Assembly: GCA_032768795.1 (NCBI GenBank)
Contig: CP136490.1
Location: forward strand, 620,001 to 684,000
DNA length: 64,000 bases
Direction: 5' to 3'
Origin: Tremella fuciformis
Taxonomy: Eukaryota; Basidiomycota; Tremellomycetes; Tremellales; Tremellaceae
How positions within the stretch are numbered: position 1 is the first letter of the stretch; each line of letters starts with the position of its first letter. Below the pieces are notes generated by a model. It had not been told where the DNA came from. It was given only the letters and a program-made list of their open reading frames with translations, and did no database searches. The position numbers and the translations under genes are program-made. Shown here piece after piece: positions 1 through 15,664 of the stretch.

Positions 1-137
1 GCAGAACCAATCGCCTACATAGCTACTGCCATACCCTGCCCTATCATTGCACCAAAATGGTTACAATAGCGCAAGTCTGACAAGACTGCAATAGGCTTGC
101 CAGGTGGCAGCTGTGACATAGCCCCTGTGACCAGCTT

Positions 138-173
138 GGCATGCCTATGATCATCTGATCAGCCTAGCATGCC
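138..173. repeat. Imperfect inverted repeat (hairpin)
   Basis: The outer arms GGCATGC / GCATGCC are perfect complements. The inner arms TGATCA / TGATCA (148-153 and 156-161) are also self-complementary. A few unpaired bases lie between the two arm pairs, and two bases separate the inner arms. Confidence 0.6.
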
Positions 174-310
174 CAACAAGCACTTGCGCATCTCTTGATG
201 AAGTGCTTTAGCTTGCAACTAATCAATGTTCTACAGTACATCCGGCTTTGCCGGATGCTTGACCCGTAAGGGCTGCGATGGCTGCGCCGCTAGGCGCAAG
301 GGGGGGTCTT

Positions 311-331
311 GGGGGGGTGTCCCACCCCCCC
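311..331. repeat. GC-only hairpin, 9-bp stem with 3-nt loop
   Basis: GGGGGGGTG at 311-319 is the exact reverse complement of CACCCCCCC at 323-331, with TCC as loop. A second run of seven G lies just upstream at 300-306. Two further perfect hairpins sit at 241-255 (TCCGGC-TTT-GCCGGA) and 283-298 (TGCGCC-GCTA-GGCGCA). Confidence 0.65.
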
Positions 332-541
332 ATGTCTAACGGAACCAAAGAACAAGGAATTGCATTAGGTTTTCCAAATTGCCTGAGAACCAATAACTTG
401 AATACCTGATTAGAAATTCAGAGCTAAAAAAGAATTGAAATAACGAGCTACGCCCTATCGCGCACTTTCCTGCACGATCTACCTAGTACTGTCGTGTCAG
501 AGCGTGTTTTCGACATTCAATATCGACTTCTGCCAGCGGAC

Positions 542-1726
542 ATGATCGCACATGCTCCTGTAGCTGCTCTTCAGCCGTCCCCAGCAGCACTTAGGCTGGC
601 AAAGACCAGTGCTAGCTCGCCGCATGGCCTCGTCAACCTTATTCGCTTCGTTGGCGCTCTAGAGAAACAGGCCGCTGCCGAGGACCTGGGCGGCGAAGAA
701 GCGGCCAGTGAGGGCTCGGTCGTTGACTTGAGGCAGTTCCGAATGGGCCAGGTGACTCATCAAACGTACCGGTGACTGACCACTGATGTGCAGGATATCG
801 CTTATGCGAATGCACTATTGACAGCCCTAAGAGAGGAGAACGAGAGGTATTGCGGTGATCTCTGAATTGTGCCAAAATGACTGATACGTCTCTAGCTCCT
901 CGACATCGCAGCAGACCCTTGATGAGCTGCACAAGTCCCTTGCTGTGGTTGAAAAACAATATCGATCGAGCATTGCGGTGAGTCGGGTCGATGTTGCGGC
1001 TTTACGGCACCTAAAGCCACAGACACACAGTTCAGCGGTCCCCTCAATGAGGACGAGCAACGATACACCACCTAGCGTAGTCTGCGCAGGCCGAGACAAC
1101 ATCATCGACCAGGATAGTCGGAATACAGCTGTCGTGCCGGATTATTCGCCCCAAGAGCAGAAGGCCGCTACCGCTCTCCGCCATCGACCGCACGTACAAT
1201 CAACGGAACAGTACCTGAGGAAGCGTGTTCAAGAAGACCAGCAAGGAGGGGAAGTCGGTCTGCTGCCGCTGAGACCACGGGCAGCACTTGATCAACCGAA
1301 AAAAGACGATCGAGAGGAGCTTCTACGAGGGAATGCAGGCGTCGGGATGGGCTCGGCACAGCTTCACGAAGAGCTTGGTGGGCAGCTAGCCGATGTGAGC
1401 TTGAGACTCCACAAAAAGGGGCTAAGCTGATATGCAGATGTCACATCGACTCAAGTTGAATGCCATGCACTTTGCAAACTCGTTGGAGGAAGAAAAGGCT
1501 CTACTAGATGCATCAACGGATGTCTTGGAGAGTGCGTACAAAACCACTTGCTTTGCTGTAGCCAGAGGCTGACTCTGCAGAGAACCTCTCCAATACACGC
1601 TCGAGCAAATCGGACCTTGCCAAAGTCTCGCGCAAAGGACAAGGGACAACGTGTATGACAATAGGGATCATCATTCTCGTGATGGTGATCTTCATCTGGA
1701 CGTACATGTTGATTCGCTTCACTTGA
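542..1726 (+). CDS. USE1: Vesicle transport SNARE, USE1 family
   Basis: USE1 is a tail-anchored SNARE acting in Golgi-to-ER retrograde fusion with Sec20, Ufe1 and Sec22. Reading GT-AG junctions gives six exons (about 542-751, 794-846, 896-977, 1023-1394, 1438-1531, 1581-1726). The joined C-terminal half reads DREELLRGNAGVG, LHEELGGQLADMSHRLKL, NAMHFANSLEEEKALLDA, VLEKNLSNTRSSKSDLAK. This is the USE1 SNARE-motif pattern. It is followed by a membrane anchor of about 20 hydrophobic residues (GIIILVMVIFIWTYMLI) and five final residues. The frame is open upstream to a GTG at 494, but the first ATG is at 542. The N-terminus is therefore the least certain part. The gene converges on the permease gene with 136 bp between stop codons. 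Confidence 0.88.
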
Positions 1727-1862
1727 CATTCATGCATTTCCCGCCCCTGATGGGCTCTATACAATTCTCGAAACCACTTTTTAGATTGTGTGGATTTTTC
1801 AACAACTACTTCAGGGCTCCCCCTCGTCCTCTCCGCACTCCGCCTGCAGGCATTCGCCACAC

Positions 1863-3857
1863 CTAGTCGGTCCAGACGTGCTTGACCCACCCCTTGAAGC
1901 CCGGCTCGCGTTTGACCTCGTCGCTGTCGACATCATTTGCGTCATACTCCTTGACACCGGTCTGCAGATCGACGTCCTCGGGGCGGAGCAGCCACTCGCG
2001 GTGCAGCGAGTACCCGACGTACGCCACAATAGCACAAGGCAGCGCAACTAGCCATCAGTCATGTCAAGAGCACGTCGATGAAGAGGACGAACCGTAGTTG
2101 ACGCAAAAATTGATCCTGTTGAATTTGTGCACGATCGCGTCGAAGCCCTTGGTGATACTGATGACTGCCGTGCCGATCAGGCCCCACCAGCTCAAGTAAG
2201 GGTTGAGCGAGTTTCGGTACGGCAAGCTGGAGCGCGGGACGCCCTGCACCTTGCAGGCTTTCATGAACCTGATGTGGGAGAAGAGGATGGCCATCCACGC
2301 GATGGTAGAGAAGAGCGTGACGGCCGACACGAAGTACTTGAAGGTCGTGTATGCCGAGCTGGATACGGTCGTGAAGGCGAGCGAGGAGAATAGGAGCGAG
2401 ATGGACAGGGCAATGTAGGGTGTGCCCCACCTGTTGGTGCGCATGAGGAATTTGGGCGCGTTGCCGTCTGACGCGAGCATGAATATGGTACGCGAGTTGA
2501 CGTAGACATCCGAGTTGGCGGCGGAGAGCACGAATACGAGCGCGGCGGCGTTGATGCTGAGTCTGAGGGAGGATCCAGGTGGCAAGGGACGGTACTCACA
2601 TATGAGGGAGGACTTTGATGCCCGCCACATTGCACGCAACCACGAAGGGCGAGGCATTGGCGTTGGTCGACTGCTTGTTGGCAGCAAGAAGCAGGGGAGA
2701 GTCGGCGGGGACGATCAAGCCTGAAAGTGAGCAAGTGGCTTATTTATGAGATATTCGACCTGCCAATAAAGAAGATCGAGCCGCAGTAAAGGAACACGAT
2801 GCGGTAGAAGCAAGCGCGCACGGCTCTCGCGACATTCTTCCTGGGGTTCTTCATCTCGCCGAGAGCGATACCGACCATCTCTGTGCCCGTGTAGGAGTAC
2901 ACGGCGGTGATCAAGGCGGAGACGAAACCCAGGAAGCGTCCAAGGTCGCCCTTCTCGATGTATTCCTCGAAAGGGAGATCGCGCCAGGTCTGCCGTCAGA
3001 CCAATCACACAAGTCCTCAAAATGGTATGGCTCACTCGGAAACCCCAACGGTCATGCGTGGGCCCGCCGCCCAGGTCAATCACGAGGGCCATGATCATAA
3101 GGCCAGTCAAGACGATGACTTTGAAGGTGGAGCACCAGAACTGACTGTCAGCCGGGGATCGCATACGTCTCGAGACAACATGGATACCAACCTCGAACTC
3201 GCCGAAAAAGGAGACTGGCATGAACTGGATGGTGGCGGTGATGATGATGAAGATGGCAACCCAAACACCGTTGTTGAGCTTCGAGGTCGGGATCCAGTAG
3301 TTGAGGATGACAGCACAAGCCGAGTACTGTGTAGGGGTTCCGATAAGATATCTCAAAGGTGAGCTGGGACGTCTCAACAAGGAGGAAGCTGAGAGCCGCT
3401 CACTTCAAGTAGTAGCAAATACCAGTCATACCGCCGAAGCCCTCACTGACGAACCGAGTAGCGTGACCAGGGAAACCTCGCTGATGGGGCAGATACGCCG
3501 CCATCTCACCCAGAGCCTGCGGATCAGCCACACGAAGCAGGTCAGTGTCACAGAGAGACTCACCGCCATCATGGAGTAGCATAGCGTCCCCACATACATG
3601 AACGCGAGCAGGAGACCGACCGGACCGGCATGTGCCAGACCAGCCCCAGAACCGATAATCAAACCAGTACCAATGGCTCCGCCGACTGCCAACATGGACG
3701 CATGTCGGGATTTGAGGGAGCGATGCAGATCCTCGGGTGGAGCAACATCGGCGGCCTGACCGACCGTAGCAGGCTCGTAGCCATACCCGCCCGTAGGGGC
3801 TACGGTGACATTGGCCTCGTAGTCCTTCTCGGGGTCAGATCCCAAGTGTTTCTCCAT
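1863..3857 (-). CDS. Amino-acid permease (yeast amino acid transporter family)
   Basis: This is a multi-pass plasma-membrane permease importing amino acids with protons. After a hydrophilic, acidic N-terminus of about 50 residues comes LHRSLKSRHASMLAVGGAIG and then TGLIIGSGAGL, the hallmark first transmembrane segment of fungal Gap1/Agp-type permeases. Later exons show NSDVYVNSRTIFMLASDG, the conserved cytoplasmic loop TNRWGTPYIAL, SSSAYTTFKYFVSAV and WMAILFSHIRFMKA, all typical of the family. The C-terminal exon ends in KHVWTD followed by TAG at 1863-1865. At least five short introns interrupt the gene. Substrate range cannot be read from sequence; a GABA- or proline-type member is equally possible. 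It is divergent from SF3B4 across about 1 kb. Confidence 0.88.
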
Positions 3858-4866
3858 GGTGAGTATGCGTTTTCCCGAAAGAGCGGTAGGTCAAGAGGGG
3901 AAGGGGGGATCAGTCACGAATGGAGGGGGAGCTATTTAACCTGTGACCAAGGCGGATGTCCTCCGCCTCCATTCCTCGTTCCACAACTCATTTAGGGTAT
4001 CCATCCTCTGACGGGAGCCAGACCTCTCCTGGTGGAGCACGTCCCGGGACGATGAGCCGCCCTATCTGACAGCAGCAGTGCGAGACGGCCAGGGGACGGA
4101 AAGGTTTGTATCTGTTCTTGGTCACCCCTCGGCTCGTGGCTTGTGAAAGGCACATTTCTCGGCTAGCGTAGGATGGCGAGCTCGCTCGTGTTGTGGGCAA
4201 CGAGAGCAAGTGATCGGGATTCAGTCCGTGGTCAGGAAGTAGTAGGTTAGGAACCGCATGGGGACGCGACCGCCAAGACCGGATGTGTCCGGATCTTATC
4301 TCTGCTAGGCCTGAGAGATAAGCTTACCAGCTTCGGGAGTCTCGCCTCGCCTCCCGACTGCCTCCATGACTCCACAGCCTCCCTCTCGCAAGCGGAGTGG
4401 CTGAGTTTGCTCAGACTGCGCGGAGTAACGTCGGTAGATGAACGGGAATGAGGGGTTTGACAAGCGAGAGGATGTGGGCGATGCCACGGTCCCGTTTTTG
4501 CCGGGAGACAGCGATCGCCATTGGTGGTTGGGTGAGCGCCGCTGCGAAGAAGTCTTGGCAAAGTGCTGGGCAAAGTGGATACGTTTGGGCTCAAGCCTTC
4601 TTGCAGATGGGCTTGGGCTCACTTGACATATCAACGTGGCATAGTTCGCGCATTCGTGGGAACGCAAGAGAAGCGATGCTGCAACGAAGCACAGTCCACT
4701 TTCTCACGGTCTCTTTGGTAGAAAGCGTGTACCGTGAGACCCCCATTGATGGCGGAATCAAATGTTCGTAGCAGCGGCGACGAGCACTTTACTGACGGCA
4801 ACGCGCATCGATCCTAGTCAGGTCTCCGGTTGTCGGTGACACTCCTGCAGGCTATCAAGTCTCGTC
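3858..4866. promoter_or_regulatory. Divergent intergenic region, permease / SF3B4
   Basis: One kilobase lies between the ATG of the permease (minus) and the ATG of SF3B4 (plus). Several short open frames exist here but none resembles a known family, has plausible splice partners or continues into a neighbour. The simplest reading is two promoters and leaders back to back. No clear TATA element or repeat was seen. Confidence 0.5.
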
Positions 4867-6171
4867 ATGTCCATCGCGCCGAAAGCCGAGCAGGACAGAA
4901 ATCAGGAGGCGACTGTCTACCTCGTGAGCAATCATCCAGCGGTCTCGTTGGCAGCCTTGGCTTTAGGGCATGTTTGCTCATTGAGAAGGGAAACTTGGAC
5001 GAGAAATGCACAGATGCACTGATATGGGAGCTCATGCTGTGAGTCATTCAACTGCAAAACCTTCTCAGCTGACGTATTGCAGGCAAGCTGGACCCGTCTG
5101 TATGTCCATTCATCTGGCGTCACCATCTCCCAACACGAATGCTCAAAATGATCACTGATAACATAGCCAACGTCTTCTTGCCCAAAGACCGTATATCGAT
5201 GGCCCATCAAGGCTTCGGATTCTGCGAGTTCCTGTCTGAAGAGGACGCCGAGTACGCTGTGAAGATCATGAATCAGATCAAGCTGTACGGCAAGCCTATA
5301 CGTGTGAACAAGGCCTCGTACGACAAGAAGACATTGGATGTTGGAGCGAACCTATTCATTGGAAATTTGGACGATAATGCGGACGAGAACCAGCTTTATG
5401 ACACCTTCGCAACATTTGGAAGCATTGCAGAACACCCAAAAGTCAGTCATGCCCATGCGGACCATCCCTGACCGTGCCCTGCTCACATGTAGATTGCACG
5501 GGATCCTACTACCGGCATGAGTAAAGGATACGGCTTTGTATCATATCACGACTTTGAGGCAGCGGACATGGCTATTGAGAACATGAATGGGCAGTTCTTC
5601 GGTGGGAAGCAAATATCGGTGCAATACGCCTTCAAGAAGGACGGCAAGGGCGAGAGGCACGGTACGGCCGCCGAGAGATTACTGGCAGCTCAGGCCAAGT
5701 ACATCTCCCTGTATGGCTGGGTTGCATAAACTTATGAGCAGAAAACATGCTATCATTCCTGGGGCAGGTACTGGACCCGGATTCACATATCAGGGTATGT
5801 TGAAACTGAGCCAGGCGTAGAATGAGCTGACGTTTGTAGGTCAGTTCGCAGGTGCACTTGCAGCACGAGTACCAGCAGCGGCGTCTACAGGCTATGGGCA
5901 AGCACCTGGCGCTCCGCCGCCCCCTCCTGCAGGCGTACCGGTATATCAGCCTCAACAAGGCTACCCCCAGGGCTACCCACCACCTCCGCCGCAAGGGTTC
6001 GCCCAACAGCCAAACGGCTATGGTGCATATCAAGCTCCTCCGCCTGGCTTTCCGGTCGGAAATGGTGGTGCATACCCTCCAGGCTTCAATGCACCACAAC
6101 AACCTCAACAGGGCTATGGAGGTGGTCAACCTCCGCCGCCGCCGCCTCTTCGAATGGGTTTTGATGGATAA
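4867..6171 (+). CDS. SF3B4: Splicing factor 3B subunit 4 (U2 snRNP, two RRMs)
   Basis: SF3B4 (Hsh49 in budding yeast) binds pre-mRNA near the branch site within the SF3b complex. Exon 1 (4867-4923) starts [20 protein letters not shown] 65-nt intron then joins to [20 protein letters not shown], reconstituting RNP2 of the first RRM. RRM1 continues with [18 protein letters not shown] and [13 protein letters not shown]2 has [20 protein letters not shown] and, after an intron near 5450, [12 protein letters not shown] and [16 protein letters not shown]. The basic tail of RRM2 is followed by a Pro/Gly/Tyr/Gln-rich C-terminus ([26 protein letters not shown]) ending LRMGFDG, as in SF3B4 orthologues. 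The acceptor before [10 protein letters not shown] was chosen because it keeps the frame open into that tail. Confidence 0.93.
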
Positions 6172-6331
6172 GGGTCTTTTGGGCATGCATGTACATGGTA
6201 TCCTTTGTCCTTTACACCCCTTCTTCGCCCTTTGTTCGTTTTCGATGGTCACACGGTGCGCTCGACGAGTACGTGCATGACCTTGTATAGTCTTGTTGCG
6301 GAGACTCCCGCGCTACGGGCGGTCGAGCATC

Positions 6332-6689
6332 ATGCCTTCCGCCTTTCCTGTGCCCGGCCGGGCATTACTACCTGACAACGCTGGTCTGAGTGATCCACCA
6401 GACAGCTCCACCACAGCCAGCTCAAGCACACATATATGGGGTCTCACAGTGACCGATTTCGTCAAGGGCATCGCCCTCGGTGCGTCCGTCACTACTACAC
6501 ATCAGAGTGGGTGGCGCTGATGACACCGCAGTAGCCGTTGGAGCGACCTTGTGTCTGGGCGTCGTGGTCGGGCTTTACTTGTGGTGGCGACACGCGAAAC
6601 ATAGTCGGGGCACCGCCAGAGCGCTTGCGTACCTCAAGAAACATGGCAGAAGTCTGCCTAAACGTCGCCAGCACGCCTCGCATGAATGA
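6332..6689 (+). CDS. Small single-pass membrane protein, unassigned
   Basis: Two exons (6332-6479 and 6532-6689) give a protein of about 101 residues: a Ser/Thr-rich N-terminal half, then VTDFVKGIALVAVGATL and CLGVVVGLYLWWRHAKH, i.e. one transmembrane helix followed by a basic tail (KKHGRSLPKRRQHA). The intron at 6480-6531 starts GTGCGT and ends CCGCAG. Hydrophobic-then-basic order suggests a membrane protein with the C-terminus in the cytosol. I do not recognise the family. It lies 160 bp behind SF3B4 on the same strand, so an alternative 3' exon system of that locus is a less likely explanation. Confidence 0.55.
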
Positions 6690-7383
6690 GCCCCTGCGAG
6701 GAATCGTCTCGTAGCGTGACCAGGACAAGCCCCACTGTGTCACGTCTGGTGTCTTGTCTCGTGACGAGTCTGATGACGTCCGAGCACGACAACGCTGTCG
6801 AGACAGGCTGCCCTTCCCCACAGCACTCATAGCTGTTCGCTGCAGGAACAAGTCTGGACCGTACATGACTTGAAGACAGGCGTGGCGGCCTGCGGTACAT
6901 TCCCATGAAAGGGTGTGCCACAGGAGGTGACGTAAAACCACGTGGACAATGACGAATGATGATCATTCCAAAGGCAGCCGGGGTTCCTTTGAAAAGGGTC
7001 TGTGCCCCTGAAATCATCGTAAACCACATCACCATAGGCCTCTTGTCGCTACTCTACTGTCTTCCTCTATTGCTCTCTAGACTCGACAATCTTCCCCCGA
7101 CAGCGTCCCCGTTGATCAGCGCGCGGGCGCATGTAGCATCTCTGCGAGCTTTCAATAATATCAGCATCGACATTTGGCAGTTGTGACGTTGAACTTTCGG
7201 GCTCTAACGCGACAATCGAAAACTCGTCCTCCCGACCTGTCGACTCTAGTCTCCTTCTGTGGCCGGCCTCTGTCGCACCGCATACACAGGCGTTAGGATT
7301 CGTGCGGTCAAAGGAGCCGCCAACCAGCGTCATATCGAGCATGACATATGCGTAGTCTTGGTCGAATCACCTGATGCGCTGTC
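6690..7383. other. Intergenic, nothing recognised
   Basis: About 690 bp with only short open frames on both strands, none with family similarity. It presumably holds the 3' end of the small membrane protein gene and the promoter of the phosphatase gene. Confidence 0.4.
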
Positions 7384-10300
7384 ATGCGAGACATAGTCGC
7401 TCAAGAGAAGCTGCAGATGGATTTGCACGATTCGATCGGCGGAGCCAAAGATCAGGCGATGGCCAATGCGGAAGAAGAGGTCCTGGAGCATATCCAGGAT
7501 AGCATGTATCCGGACATGCCCGAGGCGGATCGACGCGCCATGGGCGATCGAAGGGACAGTGGGCCAAGTGGCGGCGGTCGCAAGACATCAAGTGCCACTG
7601 GATCTTCGCATGGCTCTTCGTCGTCATCCGGTTCAACGGCCAAGACACCATCCCGGGAGAGGCTAAAGCCGACCATGACTCTCCCGGAATTTCCTGGGCC
7701 AAGTGACGCGCGGGAACCAGTCCCTCTGCTCCCTTATACGCCTTCGCCGTCGGCGTCTCCAGCACCGAGAAGCCCATTTCGGCGCAGCTCGCCAGAGCCA
7801 GGGAACGCTGCAACCTCGTCGACGCCGGCACGTCCTAAAATGCTTTCCGCTTTCTCATCTCCTGCGTTTCAATTCTCGAATGCTCCCGGAGCTCAGTCTC
7901 CATGGATGGCTTTAGCAGCCTCATCGGGAGCGCCGACTCCTTCTTTGGAAGGCCCCTCTCGAAGCAATAACAGCCCACAGCTTGGGTATCCGTTCGAGAG
8001 GCTCAATATCGGCAGCAGTTGGAGCGGCGCGAACCTGTTTGCAGAGCCTGCCGATCAGCCGAGACGTGCATCCATGGATCCTCCAGCAATACCGTCGCGT
8101 GGCCCGACCTCATTAACAAGCGAAACCCCGTCTGCCTCCTTGAGTTTAGACACCGTTGCTCGATATCGATCTTTGATTGGTCGAGCTTCTGCTGATGCAG
8201 CGCGCAGTCAAGGTAAAGGTCATGGGCTTCCTTCGGAAGCTGCAGGTCTGACAGGTCTTGCATCCACGAATATGCCTGCTCCAACGGCGATTCCGGCTCG
8301 CCGAAGAGCGTCGCTTCCTCATAATCAAAACGCTTATACAGGTCTTTCGCCTCCTAGCTCGCAAACGCATACTCCGAGCCCGCTTGCCGCAGCGATCTCC
8401 TCGTCCGTACCAAATTCAAGCACCTCTCGGCGTTTACAGCCATTGTCCATGGCTGCTCTGCAAGCCAAGCTCGGGCAGATGACGACACTCGTTCTGGACA
8501 TTCGCCCTCCATCCTCGTTTGCCAGCTCACATCTGCCCGATTCTCACTCAATTGCGGTACCGTCGACTCTGCTTCGTAGACCCGCTTTCAACCTGCAGAA
8601 GTTAGGGCAGATGTTGAATCCATCATCCAAGAAAGCTGTCAGCGAATGGAACGAGAAGAAAGATATTGTCATCCTCGACTCCGATAGCGGCTCCGCACCA
8701 GAGGGCAGTGTCATCGACGGATTGGCAGGAAAATTCGACAGAGAGGGTTTCAACGGGCAGATGTGGTACGTGCGCGGCGGGCATGATGCGATTCAAAACA
8801 CTCCGGGTCTCCCGCTGATCGCGGACGACGGATCGGAGGCACCCCAAGTCGATAGCACTGAAGCCCAATTCCCTGGGCTGATGGCAGGAAGACTTGGCAC
8901 TCTTGCTTTCTTGCAAGGTACGTCTCCTTCGTTCAAAAGATCGGGATTTCGCTCATCGCCCAGAATCTACGGGGAGTGGGCAGCCCAGTCGCTCGCAGAG
9001 CAACAGCTCACTTGCAACGCAAGCCATTCCAATCCAGACGCCTGGCACCGCCACTCGGCACGATTCTTTCATCTCTGGACCTCCTTCTGCAGCTACAGAA
9101 CGTCCTACTTCTGGCTCACCATTTAAGCGTAACAGTATGACCCTGCATCCGTCAGAATCCGTCTCTTCCTTCCAATCCAACAGTAGTCGCGGCTCCCGCC
9201 TTCAGCCCGCGAATCCTTTTTTCGATAACATCCGCCAGAACCTAGAGCTATCGCACGATGGAATCAGTGAGCGGATACCGCTCAACCTTCCGGATATCGT
9301 CATCTCCAGGGGCGAAGAGCTTCCATCGTGGTTGAGAGGCCTTGTCACGGGACCGGAAATAACGGCCATGGATCGGCTAGCTGAAGAGTTTTACAAGATC
9401 GAATTACGCGAGCAGAAACGATTGCAAGCGGTCATGGATTGGCATACGAAGGAGTCCGGGTCGCATATGCCTTCGATATCCATCAAATCCAGTGAAAAGG
9501 AGGAGATTCGACGCGTCGTTGCTGAAGCCTCGCCTGTGTCTCCAAAGGTTGGTGAACATGACTACTTCCCCTTCTCCATCACCGCGGGGGTCGAGCGCGG
9601 TACAAAGAATCGCTACAAGAACATCTGGCCGTACGACTTTTCAAGAGTACGGCTGGGCAAATTTTCGGAAGAAGACAGCGACTATATCAACGCCTCATTT
9701 GTTCAGCCACGCGGCACGTCCAGACGTTACATTGCCACGCAAGGCCCTATGAACGCGACCTTCCGGGATTTCTGGACCCTGATATGGGAGCAAGACGTGC
9801 GCGTCATTGTAATGTGAGCTTCTCTTCCGCGACGAATCTTCTTAGGCCGACCATCCAGGATTACGAAACAGTTTGAAGGCGGTCTGCTGAAGTGTGGCAA
9901 CTACTGGCAGGAGGACGAGCATGGCCATTTGCGCGTACAACTCATCTCGCAAGCTGGAGATGACAACGAGAAACCCGCCACTGCTGCCACCACCGGATTC
10001 GATTTTGGCGTCGCTGCTGCAAGTCCCAGACCAGCAGCCGGCCACGATGAAGGGACCATCAAGAGGATCTTCAAGCTCACGAACCTCGACCTTCCGGACA
10101 CGCCGTCGCGCTTGATCACTCAGATACAATGTGTTTCGTGGCCCGACTTTGATGTGCCAGACTCGCCGGTCACGTTATTGAACCTGATCAAAGAGGTCGA
10201 TACGGCGATGAACGAGATGCATGGGTTTGAGGGGGCTCAGACGCAAGAACATGAAGAGATGCCACCCGTCCTCGTCCATTGTGAGTGTTAGACGCGCCTT

Positions 10301-11633
10301 TGCTGCGATCGAGCTGATTTGCAGGCTCGGCAGGTGTAGGGCGCACTGGTAGTTACATCGTCGTTGACGCGGTCATTGATGCCATTCGACGCGAGCGTGG
10401 TAGACGGGAGCGAAACGTTACAGAGGCTCTGATGGACGATCCAGCTCTTCAACGTTTCCGCAACCTTCACTCAGGACCGTCAAGCCCGGTTGATCTGACT
10501 CATACAGCGAACTCCCCTGCTATCCCGCTTGGACAAAAGCCTGGTCTTCTACCCAGTCCCCCGGCAACCCGGCATCGGTCTTTCAGCCAGAGTTTCACCA
10601 ATCCCTTCTTCGAGGGAAGCATAAATCGTGAGGAGATGGACGTTCGCATGAGAACCCCATCTCCTGAGAGTCCTGATCTGCACGAGCGTTTCACGAAGCA
10701 CCGGGGCAGCGCTGTAAGCGTTGACAGTGACGCTGAGCCGCCGAAGCGTCCGGGGTTGATCTCTCCTTATATTTCCGAGGAGAAAGTGCCTCATCAACAG
10801 TAAGCTACAAAACTGTTTCAAGACCGCTTTGCTCATCGCAGCGATCAACGGAAAGACTTGCCTACTCCACCTACGATCACCAAGTCGCATCGGCGCCACC
10901 GAGACCCTACTCCCCTCTCGCAGATGGACAATCCCGTCCCGTCGATTCTAGAGAGTATGCGAATACAGCGAATGTCTCTGGTCCAGTCATTGCGGCAATA
11001 TGTCTTTGTGCATCGAGGTCAGTCAGTCCCATTGATCCCCTGGCTATTGCTGATTCATCAGCCATCATCACTTGGTACCTGATGATGCTCGATGCCGAGA
11101 ATGGGGACCCCTCTGATCCATCCGACTTCTCCGCCTCACCATCGGCCTCGGCGTCCCGTGCCTCTACGGCGCCACTCTCCACTACGACGGCCACCTCTGT
11201 CACAGGCGAGGACGATACGCACCAAAAGCGTCGCGCGTCACCGACCGAGCTCAGACCCGAGATACCCGCTGCGACTGAGAAAGTCCCTGCGGGCAACACA
11301 GGTCTTGCCAAAAGGGCAAGTTTCAAGAAGATGCGTGGATCAAGCGAGTCGGTCCCTATTTACTCCCCCACGCCGTCTCAAGCGAGTGTGAGCGTGAGTG
11401 GAAGTCTGGGTAGCATGCTCTCAGCTTCCGGCAACACGCGCAGCCCTGACCCGAGGAGCCTTCGAAGTGGCACAGGTCTCAGCGGCGCGGGCAGTAGTGC
11501 AAGTAGCACGTCGTCTGGCGGAAGTGGTGGCAGTGGCAGTGGTGTGGGCCGAATGAGGAATAGATTGCGCGCGACGCTCGAGATGCAGGAGAAAGAGGAA
11601 GAGGAGGACAATGCGAGAAAGCTGAAGAAGTAG
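7384..11633 (+). CDS. Protein tyrosine phosphatase with rhodanese-like domain
   Basis: A large fungal PTP of the Pyp1/Ptp2-3 type, which in yeasts dephosphorylates stress MAP kinases. The first about 330 residues are Ser/Pro-rich and disordered. A rhodanese-like fold follows (TTLVLDIRPPSSFASSHLPD to MWYVRGGHDAI). Its active-site loop reads ILDSDSGSAPEG, so the catalytic Cys is absent. After an intron at 8918-8963 the PTP domain starts (YFPFSITAGVERGTKNRYKN, DYINASFVQPRG, YIATQGPMNATFRDFWTLIW), then VSWPDFDVPDSP for the WPD loop. The signature HCSAGVGRTGSYIV is created by splicing inside the Cys codon (T|GC) at about 10279/10325. The Q-loop motif QRMSLVQSLRQYVFVH comes from 10973 on. A Ser/Gly-rich tail of about 180 residues ends at TAG 11631. 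A second intron follows RVIV (AT|G) near 9814. Confidence 0.88.
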
Positions 11634-11870
11634 AAGACGGACGATGGAGCTTTGATTGTCATGTTTAGCGCATAGCAGGTCTGGAGGATTATAGGTGCAT
11701 GTAGCTTAGATACAGAAGTAGGATCACTTGCATCGCATTAGCATCAGCGTGGGATAATGCAAGATATCCATGCTTTTCATGCTGATCATTACGTGGAGTG
11801 GACATGCCTCATGAACCCAACATCGCCTCGTTCCCATATCCCATATCCCCCTTCGTGGGCATCCCAAGTA

Positions 11871-15664
<3,794 letters not shown>

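Larger units (their letters stand above)
1..541. other. Non-coding left edge, rich in hairpins
   Basis: No convincing coding frame was found before the USE1 start. Positions 1-360 are unlike the rest of the window and carry four short inverted repeats within 200 bases (138-173, 241-255, 283-298, 311-331) plus two runs of seven G. This texture recalls the edge of a dispersed repeat or mobile element, but no target-site duplication or transposase is visible inside the window. Positions 361-541 are more AT-rich and would be the USE1 promoter and leader. Confidence 0.5.
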
